NCBI GenBank assembly: GCA_027924585.1
Contig: BSBM01000047.1
Span: 22,011,501 to 22,075,500 of the forward strand
DNA length: 64,000 bases
From: Larix kaempferi
Lineage: Eukaryota; Streptophyta; Pinopsida; Pinales; Pinaceae
Direction: 5' to 3'
A program made the translations under genes and the position numbers. Below are positions 36,300 to 49,310 of this stretch, one piece after another. Each line of letters begins with the position of its first letter. Within the stretch, counting starts at the first letter, position 1. Under the pieces are notes generated by a model. That model searched no databases and was not told the origin of the DNA. It saw nothing but the letters and a program-made list of their open reading frames with translations.

Positions 36300-37260
36300 G
36301 AAGAATCTAATTTACCTTGGGTATCATCCTCGAAATGAGGGGAAGTACCTAGTGGGTTTCAAACTTTGGGGTGCTATATCCTATAAGGAACCTTAGACAC
36401 TAGTACAACTCTAGTCACAATGTTTATTGAGAAATCAATGTCTCTGTTTCAAGGTAGTCATAGTACCTCATCAAGGAATGCATCCCTAAACTCTTAAAAA
36501 AAAGATAATCCTTAAGCTTGGGACCTATATCCTTTCATGATTTTAAGATATGGACTAAATATAACTATCATCCCTTTCTAAAGGATTTCATAAGATGTAA
36601 GGATCATATATGCTTAATGGAGTTGGCTATCAAAAAACATCTCTCACTATATTTTGGTTTTCATTTCCATCTTTGATCTATTTAACGTATCTTCATAGCT
36701 CTAAGAAGTTAATCATATACTCATCTATGGTCATATGACATAGCACTATCTCATGGAATTATTTGATCAATCATTGTACTTTGATAATAAAAAAATACCT
36801 CTACTGAAAGTGTTTTTTGAATTACTTCTAGACAATCCTTTTCTCACTAATCTTTTTAATTTGTATGAGATGTTCCCACCAAATTGAACCTCTGCCATCC
36901 AAATTGAATATGGATATTTTGGATTTCATATTTCTAGAATAGTCATGGACTTTAAAATACTTCATTATCCCCAAAATCCAAACCTTTGCTTCCTAGTTAG
37001 AGTCTTTACCTCACCATCAAATGTAGGTGGCCTCATTTTTCTAAACTTCACCCTACAAGTCATCTATGTAAGGATTCACAACAAGAGGATCATGTGCTAC
37101 TCCATGATTCCTTATAGGTAGATGCCATACTAAGAGATAATTCAAATGGCGTATATGCACAATCTTTGGAGGTCTTTCTTGTGGTGATACGTGACCTCTT
37201 ATGACATATTGAACCATGCACACCTCTTTCAACATTACTTGAACACTTCCCATGGTGCAA
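36300..37260 (-). pseudogene. minus-strand Ty3/gypsy gag and pre-RT remnant
   Basis: Read leftward from about 37255, a decayed gag shows WILGIMKYFKV, then SIWWEHLIQIKKI, then IVWKxFKKHF and YMINFLELRRYV. This is the Retrotrans_gag pattern. Next, at about 36490-36370, comes FRDAFLDEVL then RDIDFSINIV and SKVPYRI. This is the stretch just upstream of gypsy RT. Zinc knuckle and protease are missing between them, so a deletion joined gag to RT. Stops are frequent. Confidence 0.65.
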
Positions 37261-39631
37261 TTGTTTCTATATATTGGTTAAACTTTGAAGCATGGCAATC
37301 TTCAACTAGTTTTGCTTATCCTAAGCCTTAATTAACCTTACATTACCTACTATATGCCTATGTAACTCTACTTTAAAAATTCTCATAGTCTCAACCATAT
37401 TAACAGGAGTGTCCTAAGCCGTTGGATTACATTCTTGCATATTCTCTCCCATGGAATCATATTCAAATTCATAGGGATTATGCACCTCTTCCATGATCAC
37501 AATTCTTTCAAACTACTAATAGATTATATACTCAGACTCTTTCTCTCTTGAAAAAGATTTCTAGAACTCTAATTTTGCTCAACTGTACGGGAATGATCAA
37601 AGTTATGCGCCTTCTAAGTTCATTTACTTGTTCATGGCTTTTCTTCATTTCCTAACCACCGTGGTTAAATATCAGTTTACTCATGGCTTGATCTGTGTAC
37701 TAGTATGACTTCTCTATATTTATTTCCCATAACAACCCCTATTGTTGTAACATGAGCTCTAATAATACCACTATCATGTACCCAAACCCATATAAAATTG
37801 CTTTCTGAGTACACTTTCTTCTCTCTTTAAGTTCATGGTTGAATCTAGCATGCAATCCTTTATTGCACATTGCTTTGATCAAAACTAATGATCCTAGAGA
37901 ATCGCCTTCATTCCTTTCAAACCTTATTAGGCCATGATGTGGCTTTTACCTGTTATTTAAACTTACATTTTCATGGATGTAAGCCTTACTATGCATTTCA
38001 ATTCTGCCATGCAGTAGCCTCTAGTTGGATGTTGGGTCTGCCTGGGGTAAACCATGATCATCTCCATGGTGAGTGCATTCCCAAAATTATATTTAAGTTA
38101 CAATCAACAAAAAATATCATTGTGGATCTAAAAGGGTCCTCTCCTCCCATGTGCTACTTTATACCTCTTACCAATCCTAGAGCATCAAGTGTCCTCATCC
38201 TACCATTGAAAAAAGGGAGTAAATAATATTCACTTTCACATAAGTTTAAATATTAGCTACATAAATCAGTGGATGACCTAGATCCAAGTGGATCATAAGA
38301 ACCCTACAATATGAGTGCAGAAGTTATAAATCCACAATAACACAATGATGACACATGTCCATACAACTTAATTGCAAATAATGCTCAACTAACTACTCCT
38401 CTTAAACAGCTCCAGGAAATCTTACAACTATTGGACTGATTTATGGTACTCTTCCTCATTGCCCCACAAAAATCAAGAAAGTGTACTCCTTCATTGTGCT
38501 ATAGTGCCTTAGAGTACCCTCTCCTAAAGTGCTCTACAAATTGTGTAGAAAGAGCGCACCCCTTGGCCTCCCTATTGGAAAGGAGTATTCTTTGAGCAAC
38601 AATTACTAGGATTCCATGGATTTCTATGTGTTAGGACTCTACACTCACATACAACATTTGATCCCCATCCAAGATCCACACTTTTGATCCCTTTCCCAGG
38701 GTTTGCATTTTAGGTTATTTTCTTATATAACTTTCTAGTTTATGGGGTATGCTTCATGGTCCATTATTTATTGTTGAAAGAAAGGGTGCACTCAACCGAT
38801 GCTTCCATAATTTCATGAAAGACCTGCCCAACTAACCTCTTATATGCATTTAATGATTGGGTAATTGAGTCAAAGATAGTAGATTGCCTCATTAAAACAA
38901 ATGATGGAAGGGAAATAAGTTGTAAGACAAACATATTGAATTATAGGATTCACATTCCCTTCCCCTTTGGTAGGATCGTAACCTTTCTTATTCTCATACC
39001 TTGCCCAACTGACTTGGACAATTTTATATTAAATTTCACATGAATATTTACATAGCCTGAAATCATCATGACAAGCCTAACTTATGGTTCTTTTAAACAA
39101 ATATTTTACATGATACATACCAATATATTGATTAGTAAGACCTCCGCCTTAAACTCCATAAAAAAAATCCATTCTAACATATTTACATCATTTACATATT
39201 ATGATTCAATTACATACTTCAATAACACCTTCATGTAAAAACTAAAATATTACAAAAAAAATATAATCTTCCATATCCCATATTTCTATTTTATTTTTTC
39301 AAAAGCCTTTGCAATGAACACAAACTATAAAATTTTTTTAGATAGAGTAAAGTAAAATAATGCAGATGCTTGGTACTTTATAAATTCAATGTAATCATGA
39401 AATATTAGAGATGAAATGATACATTCGTCCCACCAAAATGTTATCATTATTAAACATTCATATTTTTTTTTATGGAATTTACAGGGAATATATATACGTT
39501 TAGATTTAACATTTTATTTAGAACTTCGAAATGTACATGCAGATAGATGACGTAATATTCATGCAGAATGAACTCTTGTGTTGTATGATAGAATTGAACT
39601 AACATTTTAATCCACACAAAGCATTACCGAT
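37261..39631. other. likely flank or LTR of the minus-strand gypsy remnant; no gene seen
   Basis: At 37750-37766, ATGAGCTCTAATAATACCA resembles a damaged reverse-complement primer-binding site (GAGCTCTGATACCA), so a minus-strand 5' LTR may start just right of it. I could not find its other end. The open stretch 37888-38226 has no recognised domain. Sequence to 39631 is otherwise featureless. Confidence 0.35.
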
Positions 39632-39705
39632 GACCGCATAGCGCAGTGGATTAGCGCGTTTGACTTCGGATCAAAAGGTCATTGGTTCGACTCCCATTGT
39701 GGTCG
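39632..39705 (+). tRNA. tRNA-Arg (anticodon TCG)
   Basis: A 74-nt cloverleaf. The acceptor stem GACCGCA/TGTGGTC has one G.T pair. The D arm is GCGCAGTGGATTAGCGC. The anticodon stem TTTGA/TCAAA encloses CTTCGGA, anticodon TCG. The T arm is ATTGG-TTCGACT-CCCAT and the discriminator is G. It matches plant cytosolic tRNA-Arg(TCG) closely. One T-stem pair (T opposite C) is mismatched, which could lower function. A TTTT run begins near 39719 as a Pol III terminator. It reads CGA codons. Confidence 0.92.
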
Positions 39706-39838
39706 TTCGACTTGCATAAATTTTGTTTTATTGGAGGGTTCAATTTTTTTATTGGAGGGTTTAATTTTTGGGAAAGATTAAAGAAAATGTAACTTCTATC
39801 ACTGCACGATTTCAAGGAGCCGAGCCTAGAGCCACATG

Positions 39839-40132
39839 GCAGGAGCCGAGCTTCCTTTTTTTTTACCATGGGAACAGCAACCTTCCAAGGGTATATCCAA
39901 CAGCCCCAAGCGAGATATACCAGAAACTTGTGACTCAGCAGGGGCCGAGACGTCCCGAGACCCTTTATCCCAAGGGAGAGCCTCTATCCTAGGGGTCACC
40001 TACCCTTCGAGCCTTGTCACAGCAGGCCAATGAGCAACCCTACCCCCCGCCGGTTTTGAACCTGTGACCTCCTCAGAGATAACACATGTTCTTAACCATT
40101 AGGCCCACTCAGGTGCAGGAGCCGAGCTTCCT
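39839..40132 (-). mobile_element. tRNA-derived SINE with 18-bp target duplication
   Basis: GCAGGAGCCGAGCTTCCT occurs at 39839-39856 and again at 40115-40132, flanking a 258-bp insert. On the minus strand the insert starts with a tRNA-like head: an A-box-like GGGCCTAATGGTTAAGA and a B-box GGTTCAAAACC, near 40100-40045. It ends in an A tail (seen as T8 at 39857-39864). Pol III promoter, A tail and target duplication together define a SINE. Its 18-bp duplication is still perfect, so the insertion is fairly young. Confidence 0.9.
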
Positions 40133-40400
40133 AAACCCGAGGCCAGGGAGTAGCTAAGGGACGCCTCCACCGAGAAAGCTTACGCAGAGCATGCAAGATC
40201 ACTTTATAACTCTAACCTTTCTTCGCGTATATAATAATGATTGATATTTATATTTATATTATTAATTATATAAATATAGTATATTTATTTATATTATTAT
40301 TATTAATTATTAGTTTCCTATTATTGTAATCCATTTATTTATATTTATTTTATTATTTATTTATATCTATCATTTAGAAATAATTATAATTATTAATTGT
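40133..40400. other. continuation of the SINE target sequence, then AT-rich DNA
   Basis: 40133-40230 continues the GC-richer host sequence that begins near 39786 (another AGGAGCCGAGC lies at 39815). From 40240 it is AT-rich low-complexity sequence. Confidence 0.4.
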
Positions 40401-40407
40401 TAATTTT

Positions 40408-40545
40408 TGCTAGCTCAGTGAGTTAAGGGAGTTAAGGTGTGGGTCTTGTCAGCAAGGCGACCCGAGTTCAATTCCCCTTAGGGATGACTTAGTTGGGAGG
40501 TGACACCCACCTAGGTGCGATCCTCGAGTGATTTTGACAATGTTA
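40408..40545 (+). mobile_element. tRNA-like repeat, probable Au-type SINE
   Basis: TTGCTAGCTCAGTGAGTTAAG gives an A-box-like element and CGAGTTCAATTCCCC a B-box, about 45 bp apart. A unique part follows (GGTGACACCCACCTAGGTG, then GATCCTCGAGTG) and a T-rich end near 40545. Au SINEs of plants share a tRNA-like head and a T-rich tail. No target duplication was identified. Confidence 0.55.
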
Positions 40546-40559
40546 TTTTTTATTTTTCT

Positions 40560-43473
40560 TTAATACATTTTTTCTTAATATTTATTGGATTTGAGCTATT
40601 AATTAGACTTTTTTTTTATCATTGAACATAATACAAAAAATTGAAAAATAAAATAAAATACCATCCACATAGTATTACTTACCAAATTGATTGAGCTGAC
40701 AATGTACTGTCATTTCCTTTTTTTCATATGAAGCTATCTCAGAATTCCTCCATCACCCCATGTGTTGTCATTTTGTTTTTCCTTAGCCATGCAGCTATCT
40801 CAGAATTCCTCAATCATGCTAGATATTTGTTTTTCAGTGGTATTCAATCTGCGGTCCTCCAAGTCGGCCAAGTGATTCTCTATAAAAAGTTTAAAACCAT
40901 GTTATGAAGCTAATGCCAGGCTAATAACCATATTTTATATACTTGTGGGAGGGCGCTCCGAGTTAGACAGTGATACCAAGTATGGAAGCATTGGTATTTT
41001 TGAAGAAGTGTGGGCGTGGATACATGAAGTTGAAGAGCATACAAAGGTTGGAGCATCGACAAAGATTCTACAGTTATAGGTCAATGGATACTCTGTATTG
41101 TTGCTTGCAATGGGCATGGACACTAGAACAAGCAGTGGCCTATGATAGTCTACATCGATACAATATCACACAGTCAATTGAAATCCTCTTTCAAGTGAAC
41201 CTCATTTGCTAATTATGCATAAAAGGAAACGACATTGTTATGTAATTACTAGTTTCATAATTTACATCTATGCAGTATCCTGCTTTTGTCTACAGATTTC
41301 CCTTGTATAAGTGGAAGTCCTTCTAGATTTGTAGACGAAGAAAGGTGGATAATACCGTATAATCCCCACATCTGCTCATGCGCTGCTTTTTACCCTTTTT
41401 CAACCAGGAAGTTCACGCGTTGCTTTATATTTTGCTATTGTTCTCAAGCTACGTATTACGAGTTAGTAGGGACTCTATAAACTTAAGATGTCATCTATTC
41501 CTTTACCCTACGGATAAGTTAATGAGCTATGTAGCTCTGTATATTTTCAAGCTTGGCATTATGTTCTAGTGATTGAGCTAGAACAAAATCCCTTCAGAGG
41601 ATCCAGGAGGTCTTTTCCTACTCAGGTAAATAATTTTATGTCTTCATGCCATGCTCTATCATTGCCTCTAATTATATTCCATGTTGTAAATGAAACGTGT
41701 ATTTTAAATGGTAGTTATGTTTCAGTGCAACTAAACCTATTTGTCTACCCCTCTCCAGCATTCATTTTTGTGTAAATGGTGCATGTCTTATAGTTGGAGG
41801 TTGTATACCATATGATTAATGCCCATGTGCTTTGCCTGCAGCTTCAGTTTCATATCTATAGAGACAGTTTATAATTATGATAGAAAATAAACAAATTCAA
41901 GTTTGAGCTCAGTGCAAAGCATGTGAGTATCATCCCATAACATGAAAAGTTGATAACCTGAATTCTTGGTGTGATTAATTTTCTCTTTGCCTTCCATCCA
42001 CAGGAACAAAATATTTCTCACCTATTTTGTCCTATTGACTTGAATCACGAATGTTGCGAGAGAAGAGAGACATGGGTGCTACACATTCTACATATCAATG
42101 ATTTGAGAATTTTAGGAATTTCCTTGTGGCAATAGATGATTTAAGGCTGCCAACTTTTGAAGCTTATGATTTGGAGCAAGGAGGGTTACTTGGCCTTTTT
42201 ATATTGATGTTGCATGTATTTCATCATTTGTTTTGTTTTCTCAGCATTCTACTGTGTGGCAAGACAATATAGTGACTATTATAGTATGTCTCTTAAAGTC
42301 TTTTAAATAATTTTATGATTCGAATAATGGAGTAGAAACTCAGTCCCTGTGGAAACAAGGGGAAGCCAATTGCATCTCTAATGAAATTAAGTCCATTGTT
42401 CAAGGTAGCTCTCCTAAAAAAATCTTTCAACACCAGATTAAAATAAAAAGTGGAAGCCATCCACAGAGAAGATGGCTGCTTCCAGATCCAGAAAATTGTC
42501 CAACTTCATATCATCAACTTGTACATCAATCTCCTAGACTGAATGGTCAAAAACTGTGAAATTGCCTCTGAGACCTACTGATGGCAAGACTAATGTTTCC
42601 TCAGACCAAACATTTGATCCTGAAAGTATTTTATCAAATCATGTTATGTCAAGTATGAGTAGGATTTAAAGGAAATAAAGTTATTAAGCATTCCTTTGAG
42701 GGGTAATGTAACTTATTTTATGGTGAATCATTAAGAAACATGAATTTGATGCTCATGATTTAAGGTTTTTGTTTTTCTCTTGGATTCAACATCAGCATGG
42801 ATACAACACATTGGGCAAAAAAAGTGATGATTTTATGTTTTTCTTGAAAACTTTTATTTTTATAACTTTTGCCACCACCCAACTTTCTTATGTGGTTCGT
42901 AGGAGAATTTGGATGGATATCCTAATCTAAGTGAATACTAACTCAATATTTGGTGAGATGAGAATATTTGGCAATCAATTTGTACAAAATCTTTAGTCTC
43001 AGTCTTTATTTAACTTGTCTGTGCATAATTTTCCATATCAATTCATTATAGTAAGGTGAGCTGATTATTTTTTTTAGAATTTTATTTTCTATAACTTTTC
43101 CCACCATCTAACTCATTATGTCATTAGTAGGAGAAGTTGGATGGATATTCAATATAAGTGAATAATAATTATGTGTTTGGTTTAATGACAAAAAAGTGAT
43201 GGATATTCAATCTAAGTGAATAATAATTCTGTGTTTGGTTTAATGACAAAAACGTGAGTGTTCTATCTCGTTAATTTTAACATGACTTCAATACAAATTT
43301 TAAACATATCCATTTTGTGTAATTTCATCCTCATCATCTAATCCTAATACATATCTTTTTTTCCCACACCTATAGCTATATATTATACATATCTTTTTTT
43401 CCCACACTTAACCCTCACATGCTCCCCATATGGTGCACAAGGAGGCTCTATAGGTCACTAATGTAGTTACAAG
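40560..43473. other. mostly unassigned sequence left of element A
   Basis: A plus-strand stretch at about 40965-41085 could encode KYGSIGIFEEVWAWIHEVEE then HTKVGASTKILQL, which looks like a protein-coding exon but matches no family I recognise. 43137-43235 contains a 52-bp direct duplication (GGATATTCAATMTAAGTGAA, then TTTGGTTTAATGACAAAAA). Otherwise no gene or element could be supported. Confidence 0.35.
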
Positions 43474-46348
43474 TGTAACATCCCCTACTACAATTCAGTC
43501 AGTATTTATGGAAGTTTTTTTTTTTTTTTTTAATTTTTTCCAATAGTGCTACTTAGATTTTTGGCTATACTCATAAGAAACTTTGATAGTTTGCTTCATT
43601 GCTTGCTCAATATTTAAATTACCCCTATAACACTTTATTTTGTTACTCCTACTAACTCTTAGTCCACATTCCATCGATAGCAAGCTACCAATGTAAACAA
43701 GTAAGGTTTTCACAATCCCTTTATCTCCTTCGAACGATTACATATAAGTGAACTTCATAATAGTGATATGCTTCTATAGAAAATCTCTTTAATAAACCCA
43801 TACTGTATAGGCACACTAGTTTATTTGAATCATTCAACACATTATTGTAAAACATGAATATACTTAAAACAAAACATACCTTTCATGATTAATACAAAGA
43901 TTATCTATAACTCATGTCTTACCAGTCACCTAGTCAAGTATTGAAGTAAACGACAACACCATCACAATATCTTAGGACAATTTAATCAAGTAAGGACACA
44001 TTAGAAGGAGACACCAATTTCACGTGGTTCACCCAACTCTTTGGGCTACGTCCACCAACCGTTGTTGCATCATGTAATATTTATCCAAAGAATTACATCC
44101 TCGCAACTTCATTGGTGCTCTTACAGCTTATCTCACTGAGATTATTTTTCTTTTGCGACATTCGTCGATGTAACTTACACCTTCACAGAGAACTTTCTCT
44201 ATATTTATTATGTCTCCACAAGCTCTGGCCTTAGTACAAATCCCACACCATTAGTACAGTTTATAACTACAGCCAGCATAGATATCTTACAGGTTCTACT
44301 TTCGAATATTCGTATAAAAAAAAAATTATCACTTAGCCGCAGATGTCTGCCAATTCAGATCTAAGAGAAAAGTATCACTTAGCAGCAGATATGACATCGT
44401 AAATATTTCTTTTAACATTATCATTTTCAAATAAAAATAAAACAATTCTCATGACTCATTTCCGGTTTCATTCCACCACAATAACAACCATTCTCAAGAT
44501 TTCTTCTGAATTTATAATTATCAAAATAGAAATATTTGAAAGCAGGATTTATAGTTTCCATCACAACACATACATATCTATTCTAATGGTTGGGAAACAT
44601 AATCTATAAATTAATAACTACTAAGCACAGGCGACCGCATGAAAACAATGGTCAACAACCGAGGTGTTGGGATGAAGTATGGGATACCTCTTCCGAGCAC
44701 AAGTGGGACAGGTATCCCGTGATTCATGCCTCCATCAGGGCGATTTCCAGATTTCAATCAATTACCAATAGAATACAGAACTAACTGGAAGTCGACAATT
44801 TATGAAATAAATGCTAAATGACTGTGGCATACATTTGTTGATTATGCCTTACTCAACAAATTGCATGGTTACGTTGGAGATCCATAAGTCATAAGTAATT
44901 GACAGTTATAAAATAAATGGTGAATGACTGTGGTATACATTCATGAGTTACGCGTTAAACAAATACACTGCAATACTCTACAGGTGGTCAATCAGTCGTA
45001 TAATCAATACTAACTTGACTACCGGATACATGTAAAACTTATGGGGAACAACACATGGACGCCTCCTTATACACAGAATACAAATGATCTAATGATCAAA
45101 TCATGAATAAGAATGCATGATGGGGACAGATTTACAATTTCTTCATCCTGAACAGAGTACGGGACTTCTATTGCCAGGAAGGTAATTGAAGGTGCAATTG
45201 AGACTGATCCAATGTTTCTTCATTACAAATAGAGTGTAAACTTCTATTGACAGAAAATATGGCTCAGAAATGTATATGAGAATAGATCTACCCAATTCGA
45301 CAATCAAAATAGAGCACTAAGATTTCTATTGATAAAAATATGGCTCAGAAATTTATATGAGAATAGATCTACCCAATTCAACAATCAGAACAGAGCACTA
45401 AGATTTCTATTGACAGAAATATGGCTCGGCAATTTATATGAGAATAGATCTACCCAATTCGACAATCAGAACAGAGCACTAAGATTTCTATTGACAAAAA
45501 TATGGCTCAGAAATTTATATGAGAATAGATCTACCCAATTCGACAATCAGAACAGAGCACTAAGATTTGTATTGACAGAAATATGGCTCAGAAATTTATA
45601 TGAGAATAGATCTACGCCGAGAGCTATACAATTCAATTTTGAAGGCATTTAGTCAAACAGGGGAGTAATGTACATACGCAGAGAGCTTTACAATATGAGT
45701 TTCAAGGCATTTGTAAAGCCAAAAAATGGATCTTATTACCCACAACCTACATTTATTACTCTAAGACAGAGGTATAATAATTGTAGAACAGAACTGAAAT
45801 CGCATGGCTTTGTAAAGCCTGAAAATAACTCTTACTACCCTCGATCTACTTCATTATTCAAAGATAGAGATACAAAAGATATAGCATGGAACTGGAATGG
45901 CATGGCTTGGTAAAGCCTGAAAATAAATCTTACAAGTGTTTCACCATTACGCATGGTCTCTCAATCGAGATCCATATGCAAACGCAGAAGTAAAACATGA
46001 ATTAACTGTGAATATTTAAAAACACGTTTCAGTCAAACATGAACATCAACACTAAGTTCGACATACAACAAACAACACTGGGATCGGCACCCAAGGCCGC
46101 CCCTTCCAATTATGTTCGTCCACGGTGCCCTAACACTCTATCAAAATATTGACATGCAGGCAGAGTTTGCAACGTATTGACAATGCAGAATATTGAAATC
46201 TTAAATAAATTGGAAATGACAGCGTAGGTATGAGTTAGAGGTTACTGCGTTTGGTAGACCGATACTGCTGCAGAAAAAGGTAAACAAATAGCGATCTCCA
46301 GGGTATTTCCCTTCCATGGCCGTGTAATTCTCCCTTATAACGAAACTT
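43474..46348 (-). repeat. element A 3' LTR (homology visible to 46348)
   Basis: Aligned with 61130-64000 almost without gaps (offset 17656, then 17652 after a T-run length change). I counted about 40 substitutions by eye over 2.87 kb, close to 1.5%. The upper LTR boundary lies beyond 46348 and could not be placed, because the partner is cut by the window edge. It contains the motif GACACCAATTTCACGTGG with GGGCTACGTCCACC (44010-44055) and an 81-bp tandem repeat. Confidence 0.85.
45261..45617. repeat. 81-bp tandem repeat in the left LTR of element A
   Basis: Four full units and one partial begin GGCTCAG/GGCTCGG at 45261, 45342, 45423, 45504 and 45585. The 81-bp unit equals 27 codons and stays open in one plus-strand frame (45329-45652), giving a repeated peptide with IWLRNLYENRSTQFDNQNRA and LRFLLT. 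Since this is inside an LTR and opposite to the element's sense, coding is doubtful. Confidence 0.93.
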
Positions 46349-46895
46349 CATCTGTTCTTAACAATGTCGATCCTTTCCGCTACTCCCTCCCCCAATCTCT
46401 AGAGTTCTGATTATTAAATAGATGATAATCCCTTTCCTCGGGCATATCACGTCCTCGGGGAGTTCTAGTTTTCAAGAAGGAGAAGACAAATGGCAATGAT
46501 AAGGAGGCTCCACGATGGTTAGTAGAAAACCGTAGTGACGAGGTGTCATTTGCCCATTAATACTACTATTCTAGTGAATGGAGCGCGCTATTTGTATAGG
46601 AAGATAAATCTACTTAAGTAGTCGCATCTTCTTTATTTTTAATTACTCCATATGTATATAATGGTTTGTGTTATAACACTTCCATATGTGTTATTCCATT
46701 AAGTTAGTAACTTAAAGATGTAATAAAATTGCCTACAAGATATTATAAATAATATCTTATATATATATATATTTATCTTTTCTATTCTTAAAGGTACCAA
46801 ATATATATCTTGGAGGTGTCCACCGGACCAAAAGTAATAAAAGATTTCATAGTACTAACCTAGTGTAAATGGTTAGCTTATGACCATTGCTAGAT
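46349..46895 (-). other. element A sequence left of the element B insertion
   Basis: Either the rest of A's 3' LTR or the start of its interior. AT-rich, no coding signal. It ends with TAGAT (46891-46895), the left target duplication of element B. Confidence 0.5.
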
Positions 46896-49291
46896 TGTAG
46901 TGCCCAGGTTTTTCAGCAGAGCACTGGGTAGGATTTCGGAGTTAATTTTTCTATGAATTAAACTTTACTGAGGTGTAAGGAAGTAAATTTTCCAATCTGA
47001 TCTCTATTTCTGTTAAATGGGATTTAGTTTACTGTTTTTCCCTCATAATTCGTACATGCGTATATATAAAAAAAATAAACTAATCCTATCCATACTTTCT
47101 TGCAACAATTGTTTTCAGCATAAGATTTGTTTCACCGTAATGAATCAGTAAAGAGCACAGTATACGCAGGGTTTTAGAGTAAGTCTCAGCATAATAATCA
47201 AATAAAACAATAACAAGGAAAGTACCTGATGCTGATGCTAGTCGACTGTAGGTTGCAGCAGGTTATGATTTTGTTCTCATAGACAGCCAAAACGATGTTT
47301 CCACCCTACCGATCAGCTATTATCTTGCTGACCCTAGGAAATCAACGGATTTCCTAGCCCCCGAGCCCACAAACTGATAATCCTGAAAGCAGAATTCCAT
47401 TGGTTTCATTTCATCATTCCATGGTAATAACTTGCTGAGTTAACCCCCTCCTCAGACTTTCTTTGAGTTTCCCACCTCCTCAAAGCTCCGAGTTAACCCC
47501 CTCCTCGGCATTCCTCCTTTTTCACAAAAATACTAAGTGTCCCTCTCCTCCAAAAACCCCCCCTTACTACTATCCAAAAACTCCCTTTATAGAAATCCTT
47601 TTCCTCCATAAATTCATAACTCCTTTTCACTCCACCGCCCCCAAAATCCTCTCTCGATCCCCTCAAACATTAATTCCCTTCCTTTGGTATTAAATGTTAT
47701 TAATGTTATTAATAAAATATTATATAAATAGTTGACCCTATTACGTCTAACTTGGAAATGGAAATAACCACACTTTAATCATTTATTAATCAATATTTAA
47801 CCTTTACCTATTTTGCCATTGTTATACATGAATGGTAATATTATTAAAATAACCTTAATTAAATAATAATATTTAATTGAATTACCACAAAGTAACCGTA
47901 AATGGTGAATTTAATAAAAGTTTCTTTTAAACTATTTGTTTATCACAATGTTTACCAACAAGTAATACATAGCTTTAATTGATTTGTTTACACACCTTAG
48001 ATAACTTTATATTCATTATCTGAGTTCGATCAATGCATGATTAGCATAAGTACTTACGACAACTAATACATTTATTCAACATGTTAGGTGTTTATTTATC
48101 GATACTAATGTACAGGTGCAAGGTGTGCATACGTGGCCAGCGTATGCACATATCATAACTGTACTATAGACAAACCCCATCCTGCCTCTACATACTTGCT
48201 AACTATTAGTAGTATTTACCCTCATGCAGAAGAACAAGCATAATATATATACGGTACAATTACTTTAACATCCTCAGTTATTTAACAGTTAAGTCTTTAC
48301 GATTTCACATCATTACCTTTATCTTTATATTAGTTTAATCAATCATGTACAAGGAAGGGTACCTACTACCACTAACTCAGAATCAAGGAATACCCAACCC
48401 TCAACAGTACTATCATATCCTCCCATCCTATCCTACTGCCACATCCTCCCTGTCCTTCCTCTGCTAGTATAAAAGTGGATGTCGGACTCAACGGCCTGAC
48501 CACATAGAACTTGAGAGCGATAGCGTCGGCTGAACAGAAAGCGGACCTATCCTCTCCTAGCAGGCATCCGACCATCGTCATCACACATACATGGGGAGCG
48601 TGTCTCAGCACGGCCCTCCCACGATCTCGGGTATTATAGGAACATAGGGTGGGCAACACATCCATCCCTCTCAACATACTGGGCCTACGCCCTTATCAAT
48701 TCATACTTTGTTGCTATCGAGATTATCAGTTTGTGTTATCGTAGCATCATTCTTAGCTGCCAAGGTTTACTGTACGAACATGTTCTTTTGCCAATGTGTC
48801 AGATCAAGTAACTGGCTATCCCATAGCCCTCGTGTCCTGTACGTTAGTATTTCACAAATACACATTTTATAACAAGTATTTCCATTTGATCACCCATTGA
48901 TCCATATCATCAGCATCATTTTATTTCACATCACCATTGCATCACAGATATGCATGGAATATAACAGTTCTATCAATTTCATCATAGGAGGAATCCACGT
49001 GCAACACCATATATTTCACATTTCATCAGTGGAAACGCTTAAACATATATTTTCATCATAAAAACAATGAACCCCATGCTAATCATAACTTAATAACTGC
49101 ATGAATATAGTAACATCATAACCGTGGTATCCGCATGAAAATAGTAACATTCTAAACATAGTAGCAACATATCATCATGTCTAACATGCCAAAATATAGT
49201 TCACTCTGTCTAGCTGAGTCCAACAGATAATAAGCAAATAAAATGAAAGGTGTCTAACTCGTAAACACCTGGTCAAATATGGGGCGTTACA
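46896..49291 (-). repeat. element B 3' LTR (2396 bp)
   Basis: In plus-strand reading it runs from TGTAGTGCCCAGG to GGGGCGTTACA. I found no difference from the right-hand copy in the segments compared base by base, and the length is identical. Contains a pyrimidine-rich stretch (47440-47680) and a GC-richer segment (48372-48677). Open frames in it are identical between copies but have no recognised domain. Confidence 0.95.
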
Positions 49292-49310
49292 TACACCCAC
49301 CCTTCAGGAA
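49292..49310 (-). promoter_or_regulatory. polypurine tract of element B (minus strand)
   Basis: The plus strand reads TACACCCACCCTTCAGG directly after the LTR. The minus strand is therefore CCTGAAGGGTGGGTGTA abutting TGTAACGCCCC, the start of the LTR in element orientation. Confidence 0.75.

Noticed and set aside
47463-48677. Open frames repeated exactly at 56227-57441
   Set aside because: Duplicates arise because both lie in the LTRs of element B. No domain, and the pyrimidine-rich composition explains the openness.
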